The notes under the pieces are model-generated. The model was not told the DNA's origin and did not search any database. It saw only the letters and a list, made by a program, of their open reading frames with translations. The translations under genes were made by a program, and so were the position numbers. DNA of 64,000 nucleotides. Source: Streptomyces sp. SW4 (lineage in GTDB: Bacteria > Actinomycetota > Actinomycetes > Streptomycetales > Streptomycetaceae). Positions 40,612 through 50,425 of this stretch are shown piece after piece. Numbering within the stretch: the stretch's first letter is position 1; each line of letters opens with the position of its first letter. The DNA lies in contig QKWM01000004.1 of assembly GCA_003248315.1 (NCBI GenBank), positions 930,001 to 994,000 of the forward strand, written 5' to 3'.

Positions 40612-41352
40612 ATGGAGCAGACACACACCTCCCACAACGGCACGGCGGCGGCGACCCCGGGCGCGCAGCGCCGGGTGCTGGTCGTCGAGGACGACCAGAC
40701 GATCGTCGACGCCATCGCGACCCGCCTGCGCGCCGAGGGATTCCTGGTGCAAACGGCGGGTGACGGCCCGGCCGCCGTCGACACGGCCGAGGCCTGGCAG
40801 CCCGACCTGCTGATCCTCGACATCATGCTGCCCGGCTTCGACGGCCTGGAGGTCTGCCGGCGCGTGCAGGCCGCCCGCCCGGTGCCGGTGCTGATGCTGA
40901 CCGCCCGGGACGACGAGACGGACATGCTGGTCGGCCTCGGCGTCGGCGCCGACGACTACATGACCAAGCCGTTCTCGATGCGGGAGCTGGCGGCGCGCGT
41001 CCATGTGCTGCTGCGCCGCGTGGAGCGGGCCGCCCTGGCCGCCACGACCCCCCGCAGCGGCATCCTGCGCCTCGGCGAGCTGGAGATCGACCACGCCCAG
41101 CGCCGGGTCCGGGTGCGCAGCGAGGACGTGCACCTGACGCCCACCGAGTTCGACCTGCTGGTGTGCCTGGCGAACACGCCGCGCGCGGTGCTCTCCCGTG
41201 AGCAGCTGCTGGCCGAGGTGTGGGACTGGGCGGACGCCTCCGGCACCCGGACCGTCGACAGCCACATCAAGGCGCTGCGCCGGAAGATCGGCGCCGAGCG
41301 GATCCGCACGGTGCACGGCGTGGGGTACGCGCTGGAGACGCCGACGCCATGA
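40612..41352 (+). CDS. OmpR-family response regulator
   Basis: 246 residues. The receiver domain has VLVVEDDQT, LLILDIMLPGFDG (phosphoacceptor Asp) and MTKPFSMREL (Lys). The winged-helix output domain covers about residues 150-240 (LTPTEFDLLVCLANTPRAVLSREQLL, RTVDSHIKALRRKIG, IRTVHGVGYALE). Its stop overlaps the kinase start as ATGA. The pair sits between lon and the 2-oxoglutarate enzyme; its stimulus is unknown. Confidence 0.95.
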   Translation: MEQTHTSHNGTAAATPGAQRRVLVVEDDQTIVDAIATRLRAEGFLVQTAGDGPAAVDTAEAWQPDLLILDIMLPGFDGLEVCRRVQAARPVPVLMLTARDDETDMLVGLGVGADDYMTKPFSMRELAARVHVLLRRVERAALAATTPRSGILRLGELEIDHAQRRVRVRSEDVHLTPTEFDLLVCLANTPRAVLSREQLLAEVWDWADASGTRTVDSHIKALRRKIGAERIRTVHGVGYALETPTP

Positions 41353-42457
41353 GCCAGGGGCGGCAGGCCGCACGGAGGAGCCCCGGGGGTCCCTGGGGCG
41401 GCGTACGCCCGTTCTCGATCAAGACCAAGCTGGGCGCCCTGGTCGTCACGTCGGTGCTGATCACCACCGGACTGTCGGTGATCGCGGTGCACACCAAGAC
41501 CGAGCTGCGCTTCATCACGGTCTTCTCCATGATCGCCACCCTGCTGATCACCCAGTTCGTGGCGCACTCGCTCACCGCGCCGCTGGACGAGATGAACGCG
41601 GTGGCCCGCTCCATCTCGCACGGCGACTACACGCGCCGGGTCCGCGAGAACCGCCGGGACGAGCTGGGCGACCTGGCCGTCACCATCAACCGCATGGCCG
41701 ACGACCTGGAGGCCCAGGAGAGCCAGCGCAAGGAACTGGTGGCCAACGTCTCGCACGAGCTGCGCACCCCCATCGCGGGCCTGCGCGCGGTGCTGGAGAA
41801 CATCGTCGACGGGGTCACCGAGGCCGACCCGGAGACCATGCGGACGGCGCTGCGGCAGACGGAGCGGCTCGGCCGACTCGTGGAGACGCTGCTGGACCTC
41901 TCCCGCCTGGACAACGGCGTGGTCCCGCTGCGCAAACGGCGCTTCGAGGTCTGGCCGTACCTGTCCGGGGTGCTGAAGGAGGCCAACATGGTCGCCTCGG
42001 CCCGCGCGGGCATCGCCTCCGGCTCCGGCAGCCACACCCGCACCGACGTGCATCTGCACCTCGACGTGACCCCGCCGGAGCTGACCGCGCACGCCGACCC
42101 GAGCGCATCCACCAGGTGGTCGCCAACCTCATCGACAACGCGGTCAAGCACAGCCCGCCGCACGGCCGGGTCACGGTCAAGGCGCGGCGCGGGGCCCTGC
42201 CGGAGTCGCTGGAGCTGGAGGTCCTGGACGAGGGGCCTGGCATTCCGCGCTCCGAGTGGCACCGCGTGTTCGAGCGGTTCAACCGCGGTGCGGTCAGCCG
42301 GCCGCACGGGCCCGGCAGCGACGGCGGCACGGGGCTGGGCCTGGCGATCGCCCGGTGGGCGGTGGACCTGCACGGCGGGCGGATCGGGGTGGCCGAATCC
42401 GAGCGCGGTTGCCGGATTCTTGTCACTCTTCCGGGCCAGCAGTCTGTGCCAAGTTGA
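41349..42457 (+). CDS. Sensor histidine kinase partner (one frame break)
   Basis: About 370 residues. Two close membrane helices (LGALVVTSVLITTGLSVIAV and FITVFSMIATLLITQFV) leave almost no extracytoplasmic domain. HAMP follows, then H-box VANVSHELRTPIAGL, N-box VVANLIDNAVKHS (reached after restoring a C near 42104), G-boxes DEGPGIP and GTGLGLAIARW. It phosphorylates the upstream regulator. The tiny sensor loop suggests membrane or cytoplasmic sensing. Confidence 0.93.
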
Positions 42458-42738
42458 CGTAAAGTTCGAAGCGGAGCCACAAGATCCACGAGCGTCCGCG
42501 CTGGCGGACACGTGTGATCAGGCACAGGCCCGCGCGGAGGCCGCGCCGGTCGCGGGTACCCCCTTCCCTCCTGACGCAGAACCTCGCTTGTTTCCCGCCA
42601 TTTCCAGGCCCGAAACACGCTCCGAGATGTGACTTACGCGACGATGAACGGGCCCGGCCTGACCTTCCCGCCCCGGGAGGCGTAGCCTTTATTCCCGCTG
42701 TCCATCACCTTGTGAAGCGGAAGAGGGCGGTTGCCGCC

Positions 42739-45700
42739 GTGTCGCCACAGTCCCCCAGTAACTCGAGCATCTCGACCGACACCGACCAAGCGGGCAAGAA
42801 CCCCGCGGCCGCGTTCGGTCCCAATGAGTGGCTCGTCGACGAGATCTATCAGCAGTACCTCCAGGACCCCAATTCGGTGGACCGAGCCTGGTGGGACTTC
42901 TTCGCCGACTACAAGCCCGGGGCGGCCGCCGCCCAGGCTGCGTCGGGTACGGCGGCCACGGGGGCCGCGGAGACCACCGGCGCCTCCCAGCCCGCCCCGG
43001 CCCAGGCCGCCCCCGCCGCGAAGCCGGCGCCCGCGGCCGAGCCGGCCGCCGCGCCGAAGCCCGCCGCGCAGGCCCCGCCCCGGCCGCGAAGCCCGCCCAG
43101 GCGGCGCCCGCCGCCGCGCAGGCGAAGCCCGCCGCGAAGCCCCAGGCCAAGGCCGCGCCCGCGAAGGACGCCGGCAAGGGTGACGCGGAGTCCGCGGAGG
43201 GCCCCGAGCTGGTCACGCTGCGCGGTCCCGCCGCGGCCGTCGCCAAGAACATGGACGCCTCGCTGGAGATGCCGACGGCCACGTCCGTCCGCGCCGTCCC
43301 GGTGAAGCTGCTGTTCGACAACCGCATCGTCATCAACAACCACCTCAAGCGCGCCCGCGGCGGGAAGATCTCCTTCACGCACATCATCGGGTACGCGATG
43401 GTGCAGGCGATCAAGGCGATGCCGTCGATGAACTGGTCGTACCAGATCAAGGACGGCAAGCCGACGCTGGTCAAGCCCGACCACGTGAACCTCGGCCTCG
43501 CCATCGACCTGGTCAAGCCGAACGGCGACCGCCAGCTGGTCGTCGCGGCGATCAAGAAGGCCGAGACGCTGAACTTCTTCGAGTTCTGGCAGGCCTACGA
43601 GGACATCGTCCGTCGCGCCCGCGACAACAAGCTGACGATGGCCGACTTCACCGGCGTCACGGTCTCCCTGACCAACCCGGGCGGTCTCGGCACCGTCCAC
43701 TCGGTGCCGCGTCTGATGCCCGGCCAGTCGGTGATCATGGGCGTCGGCTCCATGGACTACCCGGCGGAGTTCCAGGGCACCAGCCAGGACACCCTGAACA
43801 AGCTCGGCATCTCGAAGGTCATGACGCTCACGTCGACCTACGACCACCGGGTCATCCAGGGCGCCGCCTCCGGCGAGTTCCTGCGCCAGGTCGCCAACCT
43901 GCTGCTCGGCGAGAACGGCTTCTACGACGAGATCTTCGAGGCCCTGCGCATCCCCTACGAGCCGGTCCGCTGGCTCAAGGACATCGACGCCAGCCACGAC
44001 GACGACGTCACCAAGGCCGCCCGCGTCTTCGAGCTGATCCACTCCTACCGGGTCCGCGGCCACGTCATGGCCGACACCGACCCGCTGGAGTACCAGCAGC
44101 GCAAGCACCCCGACCTGGACATCACCGAGCACGGGCTCACCCTGTGGGACCTGGAGCGCGAGTTCGCCGTCGGCGGCTTCGCCGGCAAGTCGATGATGAA
44201 GCTGCGCGACATCCTCGGCGTGCTGCGCGACTCGTACTGCCGCACCACCGGCATCGAGTTCATGCACATCCAGGACCCCAAGCAGCGCAAGTGGATCCAG
44301 GACCGCGTGGAGCGCCCGCACTCCAAGCCGGAGCGCGAGGAGCAGCTGCGCATCCTGCGCCGGCTGAACGCCGCGGAGGCCTTCGAGACGTTCCTGCAGA
44401 CCAAGTACGTCGGCCAGAAGCGCTTCTCGCTGGAGGGCGGCGAGTCCGTCATCCCGCTGCTCGACGCGGTGCTGGACTCGGCCGCCGAGTCCCGCCTGGA
44501 CGAGGTCGTCATCGGCATGGCCCACCGCGGCCGCCTCAACGTGCTGGCCAACATCGTCGGCAAGTCGTACGCGCAGATCTTCCGCGAGTTCGAGGGCAAC
44601 CTCGACCCGAAGTCGATGCACGGCTCCGGCGACGTGAAGTACCACCTGGGCGCCGAGGGCACCTTCACCGGCCTGGACGGCGAGCAGATCAAGGTCTCCC
44701 TGGTCGCCAACCCCTCCCACCTGGAGGCGGTCGACCCGGTCCTGGAGGGCGTCGCCCGCGCCAAGCAGGACATCATCAACAAGGGCGGCACGGACTTCAC
44801 CGTCCTGCCGGTGGCGATCCACGGCGACGCGGCCTTCGCGGGCCAGGGCGTGGTGGCCGAGACCCTGAACATGTCGCAGCTGCGCGGCTACCGCACCGGC
44901 GGCACGGTCCACATCGTCATCAACAACCAGGTCGGCTTCACCGCCGCCCCGGAGTCCTCCCGCTCGTCGATGTACGCCACGGACGTGGCGCGCATGATCG
45001 AGGCCCCGATCTTCCACGTGAACGGCGACGACCCGGAGGCCTGCGTCCGCGTGGCGCGGCTGGCCTTCGAGTTCCGCCAGGCGTTCAACAAGGACGTGGT
45101 GATCGACCTCATCTGCTACCGCCGCCGCGGTCACAACGAGTCGGACAACCCGGCCTTCACCCAGCCGCTGATGTACGACCTGATCGACAAGAAGCGCTCG
45201 GTGCGCAAGCTCTACACCGAGTCCCTCATCGGTCGCGGCGACATCACCCTGGAAGAGGCCGAGCAGGCGCTCCAGGACTACCAGGGCCAGCTGGAGAAGG
45301 TCTTCACCGAGGTCCGCGAGGCCACCTCGCAGCCCTCCGCCGTGGAGCCCTCCGACCCGCAGGCCGAGTTCCCGGTCGCCGTGAACACCGCGGTGACCAC
45401 GGAGGTCGTCAAGCGGATCGCCGAGTCCCAGGTCAACATCCCCGACCACATCACCATCCACCCGCGGCTGCTGCCGCAGCTCCAGCGCCGGGCGGCCATG
45501 GTCGAGGACGACGCCATCGACTGGGGCATGGGCGAGACCCTCGCCGTCGGCTCCCTGCTGCTGGAGGGCGTCCCGGTCCGCCTGGCCGGCCAGGACTCGC
45601 AGCGCGGCACCTTCGGCCAGCGCCACGCGGTCGTCATCGACCGGCGCACCGGCGAGGAGTTCACGCCGCTGCTGTACCTGTCCGAGGACCAGGCCCGGTA

Positions 45701-46565
45701 CAACGTGTACAACTCGCTGCTCTCCGAGTACGCGGCGATGGGCTTCGAGTACGGCTACTCCCTGGCCCGCCCGAACGCGCTGGTGATGTGGGAGGCGCAG
45801 TTCGGCGACTTCGTCAACGGCGCGCAGACGGTCGTGGACGAGTTCATCTCCTCGGCCGAGCAGAAGTGGGCCCAGACCTCCGGTGTGGTCCTGCTCCTCC
45901 CCCACGGCTACGAGGGCCAGGGCCCGGACCACTCCTCGGCCCGCCCGGAGCGCTTCCTCCAGCTCTGCGCGCAGAACAACATGACGGTCGCGATGCCGAC
46001 CCTGCCGTCGAACTACTTCCACCTCCTGCGGTGGCAGGTGCACAACCCGCACCACAAGCCGCTGGTCGTCTTCACCCCGAAGTCGATGCTGCGCCTGAAG
46101 GCGGCGGCCTCGAAGGCGGAGGAGTTCACCACGGGCCAGTTCCGCCCGGTCATCGGCGACGACTCGGTCGACCCGGCCGCGGTCAAGAAGGTCGTCTTCT
46201 GCGCCGGCAAGGTCTACTACGACCTCGACGCCGAGCGGAAGAAGCGCGGCGTGACGGACACCGCGATCATCCGCATCGAGCGCCTGTACCCGCTGCCGGG
46301 TGCGGAGCTCCAGGCGGAGATCGCCAAGTACCCGAACGCCGAGAAGTACCTGTGGGCCCAGGAGGAGCCGGCGAACCAGGGCGCCTGGCCGTTCATCGCC
46401 CTGAACCTGATCGACCACCTGGACCTGGCCGTCGGCGCGGACATCCCGCCCGGCGAGCGCCTGCGCCGCATCTCGCGTCCGCACAGCTCGTCGCCGGCCG
46501 TCGGCTCCGCCAAGCGGCACCAGGCCGAGCAGGAGCAGCTCGTCCGCGAGGTGTTCGAGGCGTGA
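42739..46565 (+). CDS. kgd: Multifunctional 2-oxoglutarate decarboxylase/dehydrogenase E1-E2 protein (one frame break)
   Basis: About 1,275 residues. The N-terminal [17 protein letters not shown] E1 leader is followed by an Ala/Pro/Lys-rich linker (break near 43076), then an E2-type acyltransferase domain without a lipoyl domain ([31 protein letters not shown]), then the thiamine diphosphate E1 domain ([40 protein letters not shown]) and the transketolase C-terminal domain. This architecture matches actinobacterial Kgd/OdhA, which makes succinyl-CoA or succinic semialdehyde in the TCA cycle. GTG 42739 is the likely start; GTG 42712 is possible. The missing C lies in a linker G/C run. Confidence 0.95.
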
Positions 46566-46666
46566 CCCGCGCGGCGGCCGGCGCCGCCGCGCACCCCGCC
46601 TGACCGGGCCGCATCCCCTTGCTGGGGGTGCGGCCCGGCTCTTTGCGCGCACTTATCCTTGAGGCC

Positions 46667-46846
46667 ATGTACTTCACCGACCGTGGCATCGAGGAACTGG
46701 AGAAGCGGCGCGGCGAGGAGGAGATCACCTTCGAGTGGCTCGCCGAACAGCTGCGGACGTTCGTCGACCTGAACCCGGACTTCGAGGTCCCGGTGGAGCG
46801 CCTGGCCACCTGGCTGGCCCGCCTGGACGACGAGGACGACGAGTAG
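46667..46846 (+). CDS. Small conserved acidic protein
   Basis: 59 residues (MYFTDRGIEELEKRRGEEEI at the start, ending ARLDDEDDE). Its size and helical acidic character match a small DUF6104-type family that, as I recall, often follows kgd in Streptomyces. It lies 101 bp downstream on the same strand. Function unknown. Confidence 0.75.
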   Translation: MYFTDRGIEELEKRRGEEEITFEWLAEQLRTFVDLNPDFEVPVERLATWLARLDDEDDE

Positions 46847-46909
46847 CCCCGGACCACCCGCAGCACCCCCGCCTCCCCCGCCCGCAGCCGCGAGCACCCC
46901 AGCACCCCG

Positions 46910-47160
46910 GCTGCGGGCATTCGTGCCTCCCCAGTGCCTGAACGACCCGGGAAACACCCAAGCGCCCGCAGGCCGACCAGCCCCCTAGCTGCGGAGTCGT
47001 GCCTCCCCCAGTGCCTGAACGGCCCGGGAAACACCCAAGCGCCCGCAGGCCGACCAGCCCCTAGCTGCGGAGTCGTGCCTCCCCAGTGCCTGAACGGCCC
47101 GGGAGACACCCAAGCGCGCGCAGGCCGACCAGCCCCCCTAGCTGCGGGCAGTCGTGCCGC
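46910..47160. repeat. Tandem repeat, three 76-78 bp units plus a partial fourth
   Basis: Units start at 46910, 46988 and 47064, with a partial unit at 47141, each beginning GCTGCGG and containing CCCAGTGCCTGAACGGCCC and CGCAGGCCGACCAGCCCC. Copies differ at only a few bases. The partial copy runs into a GTGCCGC-TGGG-GCGGCAC hairpin (47154-47171). It lies in the 575-bp gap between the small acidic protein and the DUF4097 operon; I see no supported gene on either strand. Confidence 0.85.
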
Positions 47161-47328
47161 TGGGGCGGCACGGGTGGGCGCAGCGGCACCCCTTCAGCGG
47201 GCAGCGCCCCGAGGCGACGGCACCGATCCCCACGGGACCTGTGAACGGACGGCGGCCCCAACACCCGTACCCACGCCCACGGCCCACGGCGGCACGGCCC
47301 ACGGCGGCACGGCACCCGAAAGGGTGTC

Positions 47329-47377
47329 TTGACTTTCCGGACGCGCGATATATCGTGAATAGCAGAGGACGCGATAT
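47329..47377 (+). promoter_or_regulatory. Promoter and candidate PadR operator of the DUF4097-padR operon
   Basis: A -35 TTGACT (47329-47334), 16-bp spacer and -10 TATCGT (47351-47356) precede the DUF4097 start by about 66 bp. The -10 is covered by the perfect palindrome CGATATATCG (47346-47355), and a half-site CGATAT recurs at 47372-47377. A/T-rich palindromes like this are typical of PadR sites, and the operon encodes a PadR protein, so autoregulation is likely. Confidence 0.65.
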
Positions 47378-47421
47378 GGCGCGTACGCGCCCCAGGACAC
47401 GTCGGTTCAGGAGGTCACCCG

Positions 47422-48323
47422 ATGTCCCAGCGGTCCGTCACCGAGCCCGACAAGCTCACCTTCGACACCCCCCTGACCAGCCTCCAGGTCCGCATCGTCA
47501 ACGGCACGGTGAACGTGGTGGGCACCGACGAAGGCCCCGCCCGCCTGGAGATCTCCGAGCTCGAGGGCCCGCCCCTGATCGTGACCCAAGAAGACGGCAC
47601 GCTCACGGTCGCCTACGAGGACCTGCCCTGGAAGGGGTTCCTGAAGTGGCTGGACCGCAGGGGCCGGCGCCGCAGCGCCGTCGTCTCCCTGGCCGTCCCG
47701 GCGAGCACCCGCGTCGAGGTCGGCGTCATCGGCGCCACGGCCTTCGTCTCGGGCATCGAGGGCCACACGGAGGTCAGGGGCGTCTCGGGGGACACCACCC
47801 TGACGGGCCTCACGGGCCACGTCCGCGCGGACACGGTGTCCGGCAGCGTCGAGGCCCAGGCCCTCACCGGCGACCTGCGGTTCCACTCCGTCTCCGGCGA
47901 CCTGACGGTCGTGGAGGCGGGTTCCTCGGTCCGCGCCGACTCGGTGAGCGGTTCCATGATCGTCGACCTGGATCCCGCCGGTCACCCCACCGACGTCGCC
48001 CTGACGAGCGTCTCGGGTGAGATCGCCATCCGGCTGCCCCACCCGGCCGACGCCCACGTGGAGGCGAACACCGCGAGCGGCACGGTCTCCAGCGCCTTCG
48101 AGGACCTCCGGGTGACCGGCCAGTGGGGCGCGAAGCGGATCACCGGCCGGCTCGGCGAGGGCAACGGCAGACTGCAGGCGACCACGGTCTCGGGCTCGAT
48201 CGCCCTGCTGCGCCGCCCGGGGACGGCGCACCGGACGCGTCGGGGGAGAATCCCCTTGCCGGCCGGGACCAGGGCGCCGCGAGCGACCCGGCCGACGGCC
48301 CGACCGACAAGAAGGTGCTCTGA
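47422..48323 (+). CDS. DUF4097-family beta-repeat protein (one frame break)
   Basis: About 300 residues. ATG 47422 follows AGGAGG. The body is a series of short repeats (VSGDTTLTGLTGHVRADTVSGS, VEAQALTGDLRFHSVSGDL, VTSVSGEIAIRLP-like strands) forming a right-handed beta-solenoid. A break near 48220 restores the hydrophilic end DASGENPLAG ... GPTDKKVL. Function is unknown; it is commonly paired with PadR regulators, as here one base before padR. Confidence 0.8.
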
Positions 48324-48324
48324 C

Positions 48325-49402
48325 ATGCCCCCCGTCTTCGCCCACGGACGCCTCCGCCTGTACCTCCTCAAGCTGCTGGACGAAGCCCCCGCCACGGCTA
48401 CGAGGTGATCCGCCTCCTCGAGGAGCGGTTCCAGGGCCTGTACGCACCCTCGGCGGGCACGGTCTACCCCCGTCTGGCCAAGCTGGAGGCCGAGGGCCTG
48501 GTCACCCACACCACCGAGGGCGGCCGCAAGGTCTACTCCATCACCGACGCCGGCCGTGCCGAACTGGCCGACCGCAGCGGCGAGCTGGCCGACCTGGAGC
48601 TAGAGATCCGGGAGTCGGTCGCCGAGCTGGCCGCCGAGATCCGGGCCGACGTGCGGGGCGCCGCGGGCGATCTGCGCCGGGAGATGCGGGCGGCGGCCTC
48701 CGAGGCCCGCCGGGGCGCCGGGGCCGGGACTCCGGGCGAAGAGGGCGGTGTCCTCGGCGACTTCACGAACCTCGGCGAGAAGGAGGCGTGGCGGGTCGCC
48801 AAGGAGGAGCTGCGCCGCGTCAAGCAGGAGTGGAAGGAGCAGGCCCGGCGCGCCAAGGACGAGAGCCGGCGGGCCCGTGAGGAGGCCCAGCGGGCGCGGC
48901 GCCAGGCCAAGGAGGCCCAGGAATGGGCCCGGGCCCAGGCGCAGGAGGAGGTGCAGCGCATCGCCCGGCGGGTCCAGGAGCAGGTGCAGGACCACTTCGC
49001 CCGCGGTGACTGGCCGGCCGGCCTGCGCGAGGGCCTGGCGGAGCTGGCCAAGGAGTTCGGCGACTTCGGCAAGGACTTCGGCGCGGGCCGCACCGGGACC
49101 GACGCGGGCGCCCCGACCGCCGGGGGCCCCGGAAGCCCGGGCACTCCGCGCCGCCCGAGTACACCGAGACCCCCGAGGACTTCCCCGCCGACTACGCCCC
49201 GTCCTGGGCGCGGGAGACGGCCGCCGACTCCACCGGCGACCCGGCCCGCGACCTGGAGCGCCTGCTGGACCGCTTCCGCGACGACATCCGCGACGCGGCC
49301 CGGGACCACGGCGTCACGCCGGACCAGCTCCGCGACGCCCGCCGCCACCTGTCCACGGCGGCGGCCCACATCGGCGCACTGCTGCGGTCCCCGAGGCCCT
49401 GA
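48325..49402 (+). CDS. PadR-family regulator with long coiled-coil C-terminus (two frame breaks)
   Basis: About 360 residues. After restoring a C near 48391 the winged helix reads LRLYLLKLLDEAPRHGYEVIRLLEERF, SAGTVYPRLAKLEAEGLVTHT, GRKVYSITDAGR. The C-terminal half is a highly charged coiled coil (KEELRRVKQEWKEQARRAKD), then, past a second break near 49147, a helical end (ARDLERLLDRFRDDIRDAARDHG). PadR proteins are repressors; the likely target is the upstream operator overlapping its own promoter. Confidence 0.85.
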
Positions 49403-49509
49403 CCCTCCGTTCGCCCGCCTCGACCCGGTCGGCCCTCCGTTCGCCCGCATCGACCCGGTCGGCCCTCCGTTCGCCCCCTCGGCCGGCCCGGTCGGCCGTT
49501 CCGCCGGGC

Positions 49510-50076
49510 TCAGCCCGCCCGGGCCTCCCCCTCGCCGTCCAGCACACGGGTCAGGGACGCGTGGGTCACCCCGTGGTCCGCGAGGACCTCGGCGGGCACC
49601 CCGGGGCGGACGGTCAGGGCCAGGAGGATGTGCTCGCCCCCGATGTCGCGCTCGCGGCGGGCGAGCGCGACCCGCAGGGCCTTCTCCAGCACCTCCTTGG
49701 CGTCCCGCCCGAAGGCGGTCCGTCCCGACCACCACCCCCGGTCCCGCCGGTCGCCGGACATCGCGCCGACGCCGTGCGCCTCCTCGACCCGGGCGACGAC
49801 CTCCGTGACGTCGATCCCCAGCCCGGCGAGGGCGTCGGCGTCGGCCCGCGAGAGCCCCGCCCGCCGCCGCGCCTCGTCCAGCGACCGCCGCACCGAGTCC
49901 CGGCGCGCGCCGGCGACCGCCAGCGAGGCCAGCGCGGACGCGGCGCGGCCGTCCTCCCGCTCCAGCACCGCCAGCAGCAGATGCCCGGACTCCACCGTCC
50001 GCGCTCCCGCCCCCTCGGCCAGTTCGACGGCGCCCTTCACGACCGCCCGGGCGTCCTTCGTGAACCGCTCGAACAT
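49510..50076 (-). CDS. Stand-alone Clp N-terminal domain protein
   Basis: 188 residues comprising two Clp-N repeats (MFERFTKDARAVVKGAVELAEG, ESGHLLLAVLERED and later FGRDAKEVLEKALRVALARRERDIGGEHILLALT). There is no AAA+ ATPase domain, so it resembles ClpC adaptor-binding domains only. It may bind Clp adaptors or substrates. Its ATG overlaps the upstream HTH stop (TGATG), so the pair is an operon. Confidence 0.88.
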   Translation of the reverse strand: MFERFTKDARAVVKGAVELAEGAGARTVESGHLLLAVLEREDGRAASALASLAVAGARRDSVRRSLDEARRRAGLSRADADALAGLGIDVTEVVARVEEAHGVGAMSGDRRDRGWWSGRTAFGRDAKEVLEKALRVALARRERDIGGEHILLALTVRPGVPAEVLADHGVTHASLTRVLDGEGEARAG

Positions 50077-50285
50077 CAATGCCTCCCGTACTTCTTGTGC
50101 ACGGCCTGCCGGCTGACCCCGAGTTCCGTGGCGATCTCCTGCCACGACCAGCCCTGGTTGCGCGCGCTGCGCACCTGCACCGCCTCCAGCTGCTCCAGCA
50201 GCCTGCGCAGTGCGGCCACGGCCCGCAGCCCGACCCGGGGATCACGGTCGCCGGCACGCGCGGCGAGATCCGTCGCTTCGCTCAT
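50076..50285 (-). CDS. Small helix-turn-helix regulator, probable autorepressor
   Basis: 69 residues. The C-terminal HTH reads NQGWSWQEIATELGVSRQAVHKKYGRH, with the recognition helix in GVSRQAVHKKY. The N-terminal helices are RVGLRAVAALRRLLEQLE. ATG 50285 was chosen because the promoter -10 lies only 6 bp upstream, implying a leaderless transcript; a longer in-frame extension would cover the promoter. Two inverted repeats at the promoter are probable binding sites for this protein. Confidence 0.82.
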   Translation of the reverse strand: MSEATDLAARAGDRDPRVGLRAVAALRRLLEQLEAVQVRSARNQGWSWQEIATELGVSRQAVHKKYGRH

Positions 50286-50331
50286 GATGTCAACGTAGGT
50301 TGACATGCAGCCTCTGTCAACTCTAGTTGAC
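50286..50331 (-). promoter_or_regulatory. Leaderless promoter with twin operators for the HTH-ClpN operon
   Basis: On the minus strand: -35 TTGACA (plus 50315-50320), exact 17-bp spacer, -10 TACGTT (plus 50292-50297), then six bases to the ATG. Operator 1 is TGTCAAC-N4-GTTGACA (50288-50305), covering the -10. Operator 2 is GTCAAC-N4-GTTGAC (50316-50331), covering the -35. Centres are 27 bp apart. Start-codon position and operator placement strongly suggest autorepression of a leaderless mRNA. Confidence 0.8.
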
Positions 50332-50425
50332 GCGCGGGCGGGGCGGCAGCGGCCCCGGGACGACGAACGGCGGGCCGGGGCGGCATGCCCCGGCCCGCCG
50401 TCGGTCGACGCGGGCGAGAAGACCC

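Noticed and set aside
42909..46652. A 1,247-codon minus-strand open frame opposite kgd
   Set aside because: It is an antisense shadow of the G/C-rich gene and has no recognisable domain.
46393..47109. Minus-strand 238-codon frame through the 77-bp tandem repeats
   Set aside because: It repeats with the DNA units, has no ribosome binding site or domain and overlaps kgd antisense.
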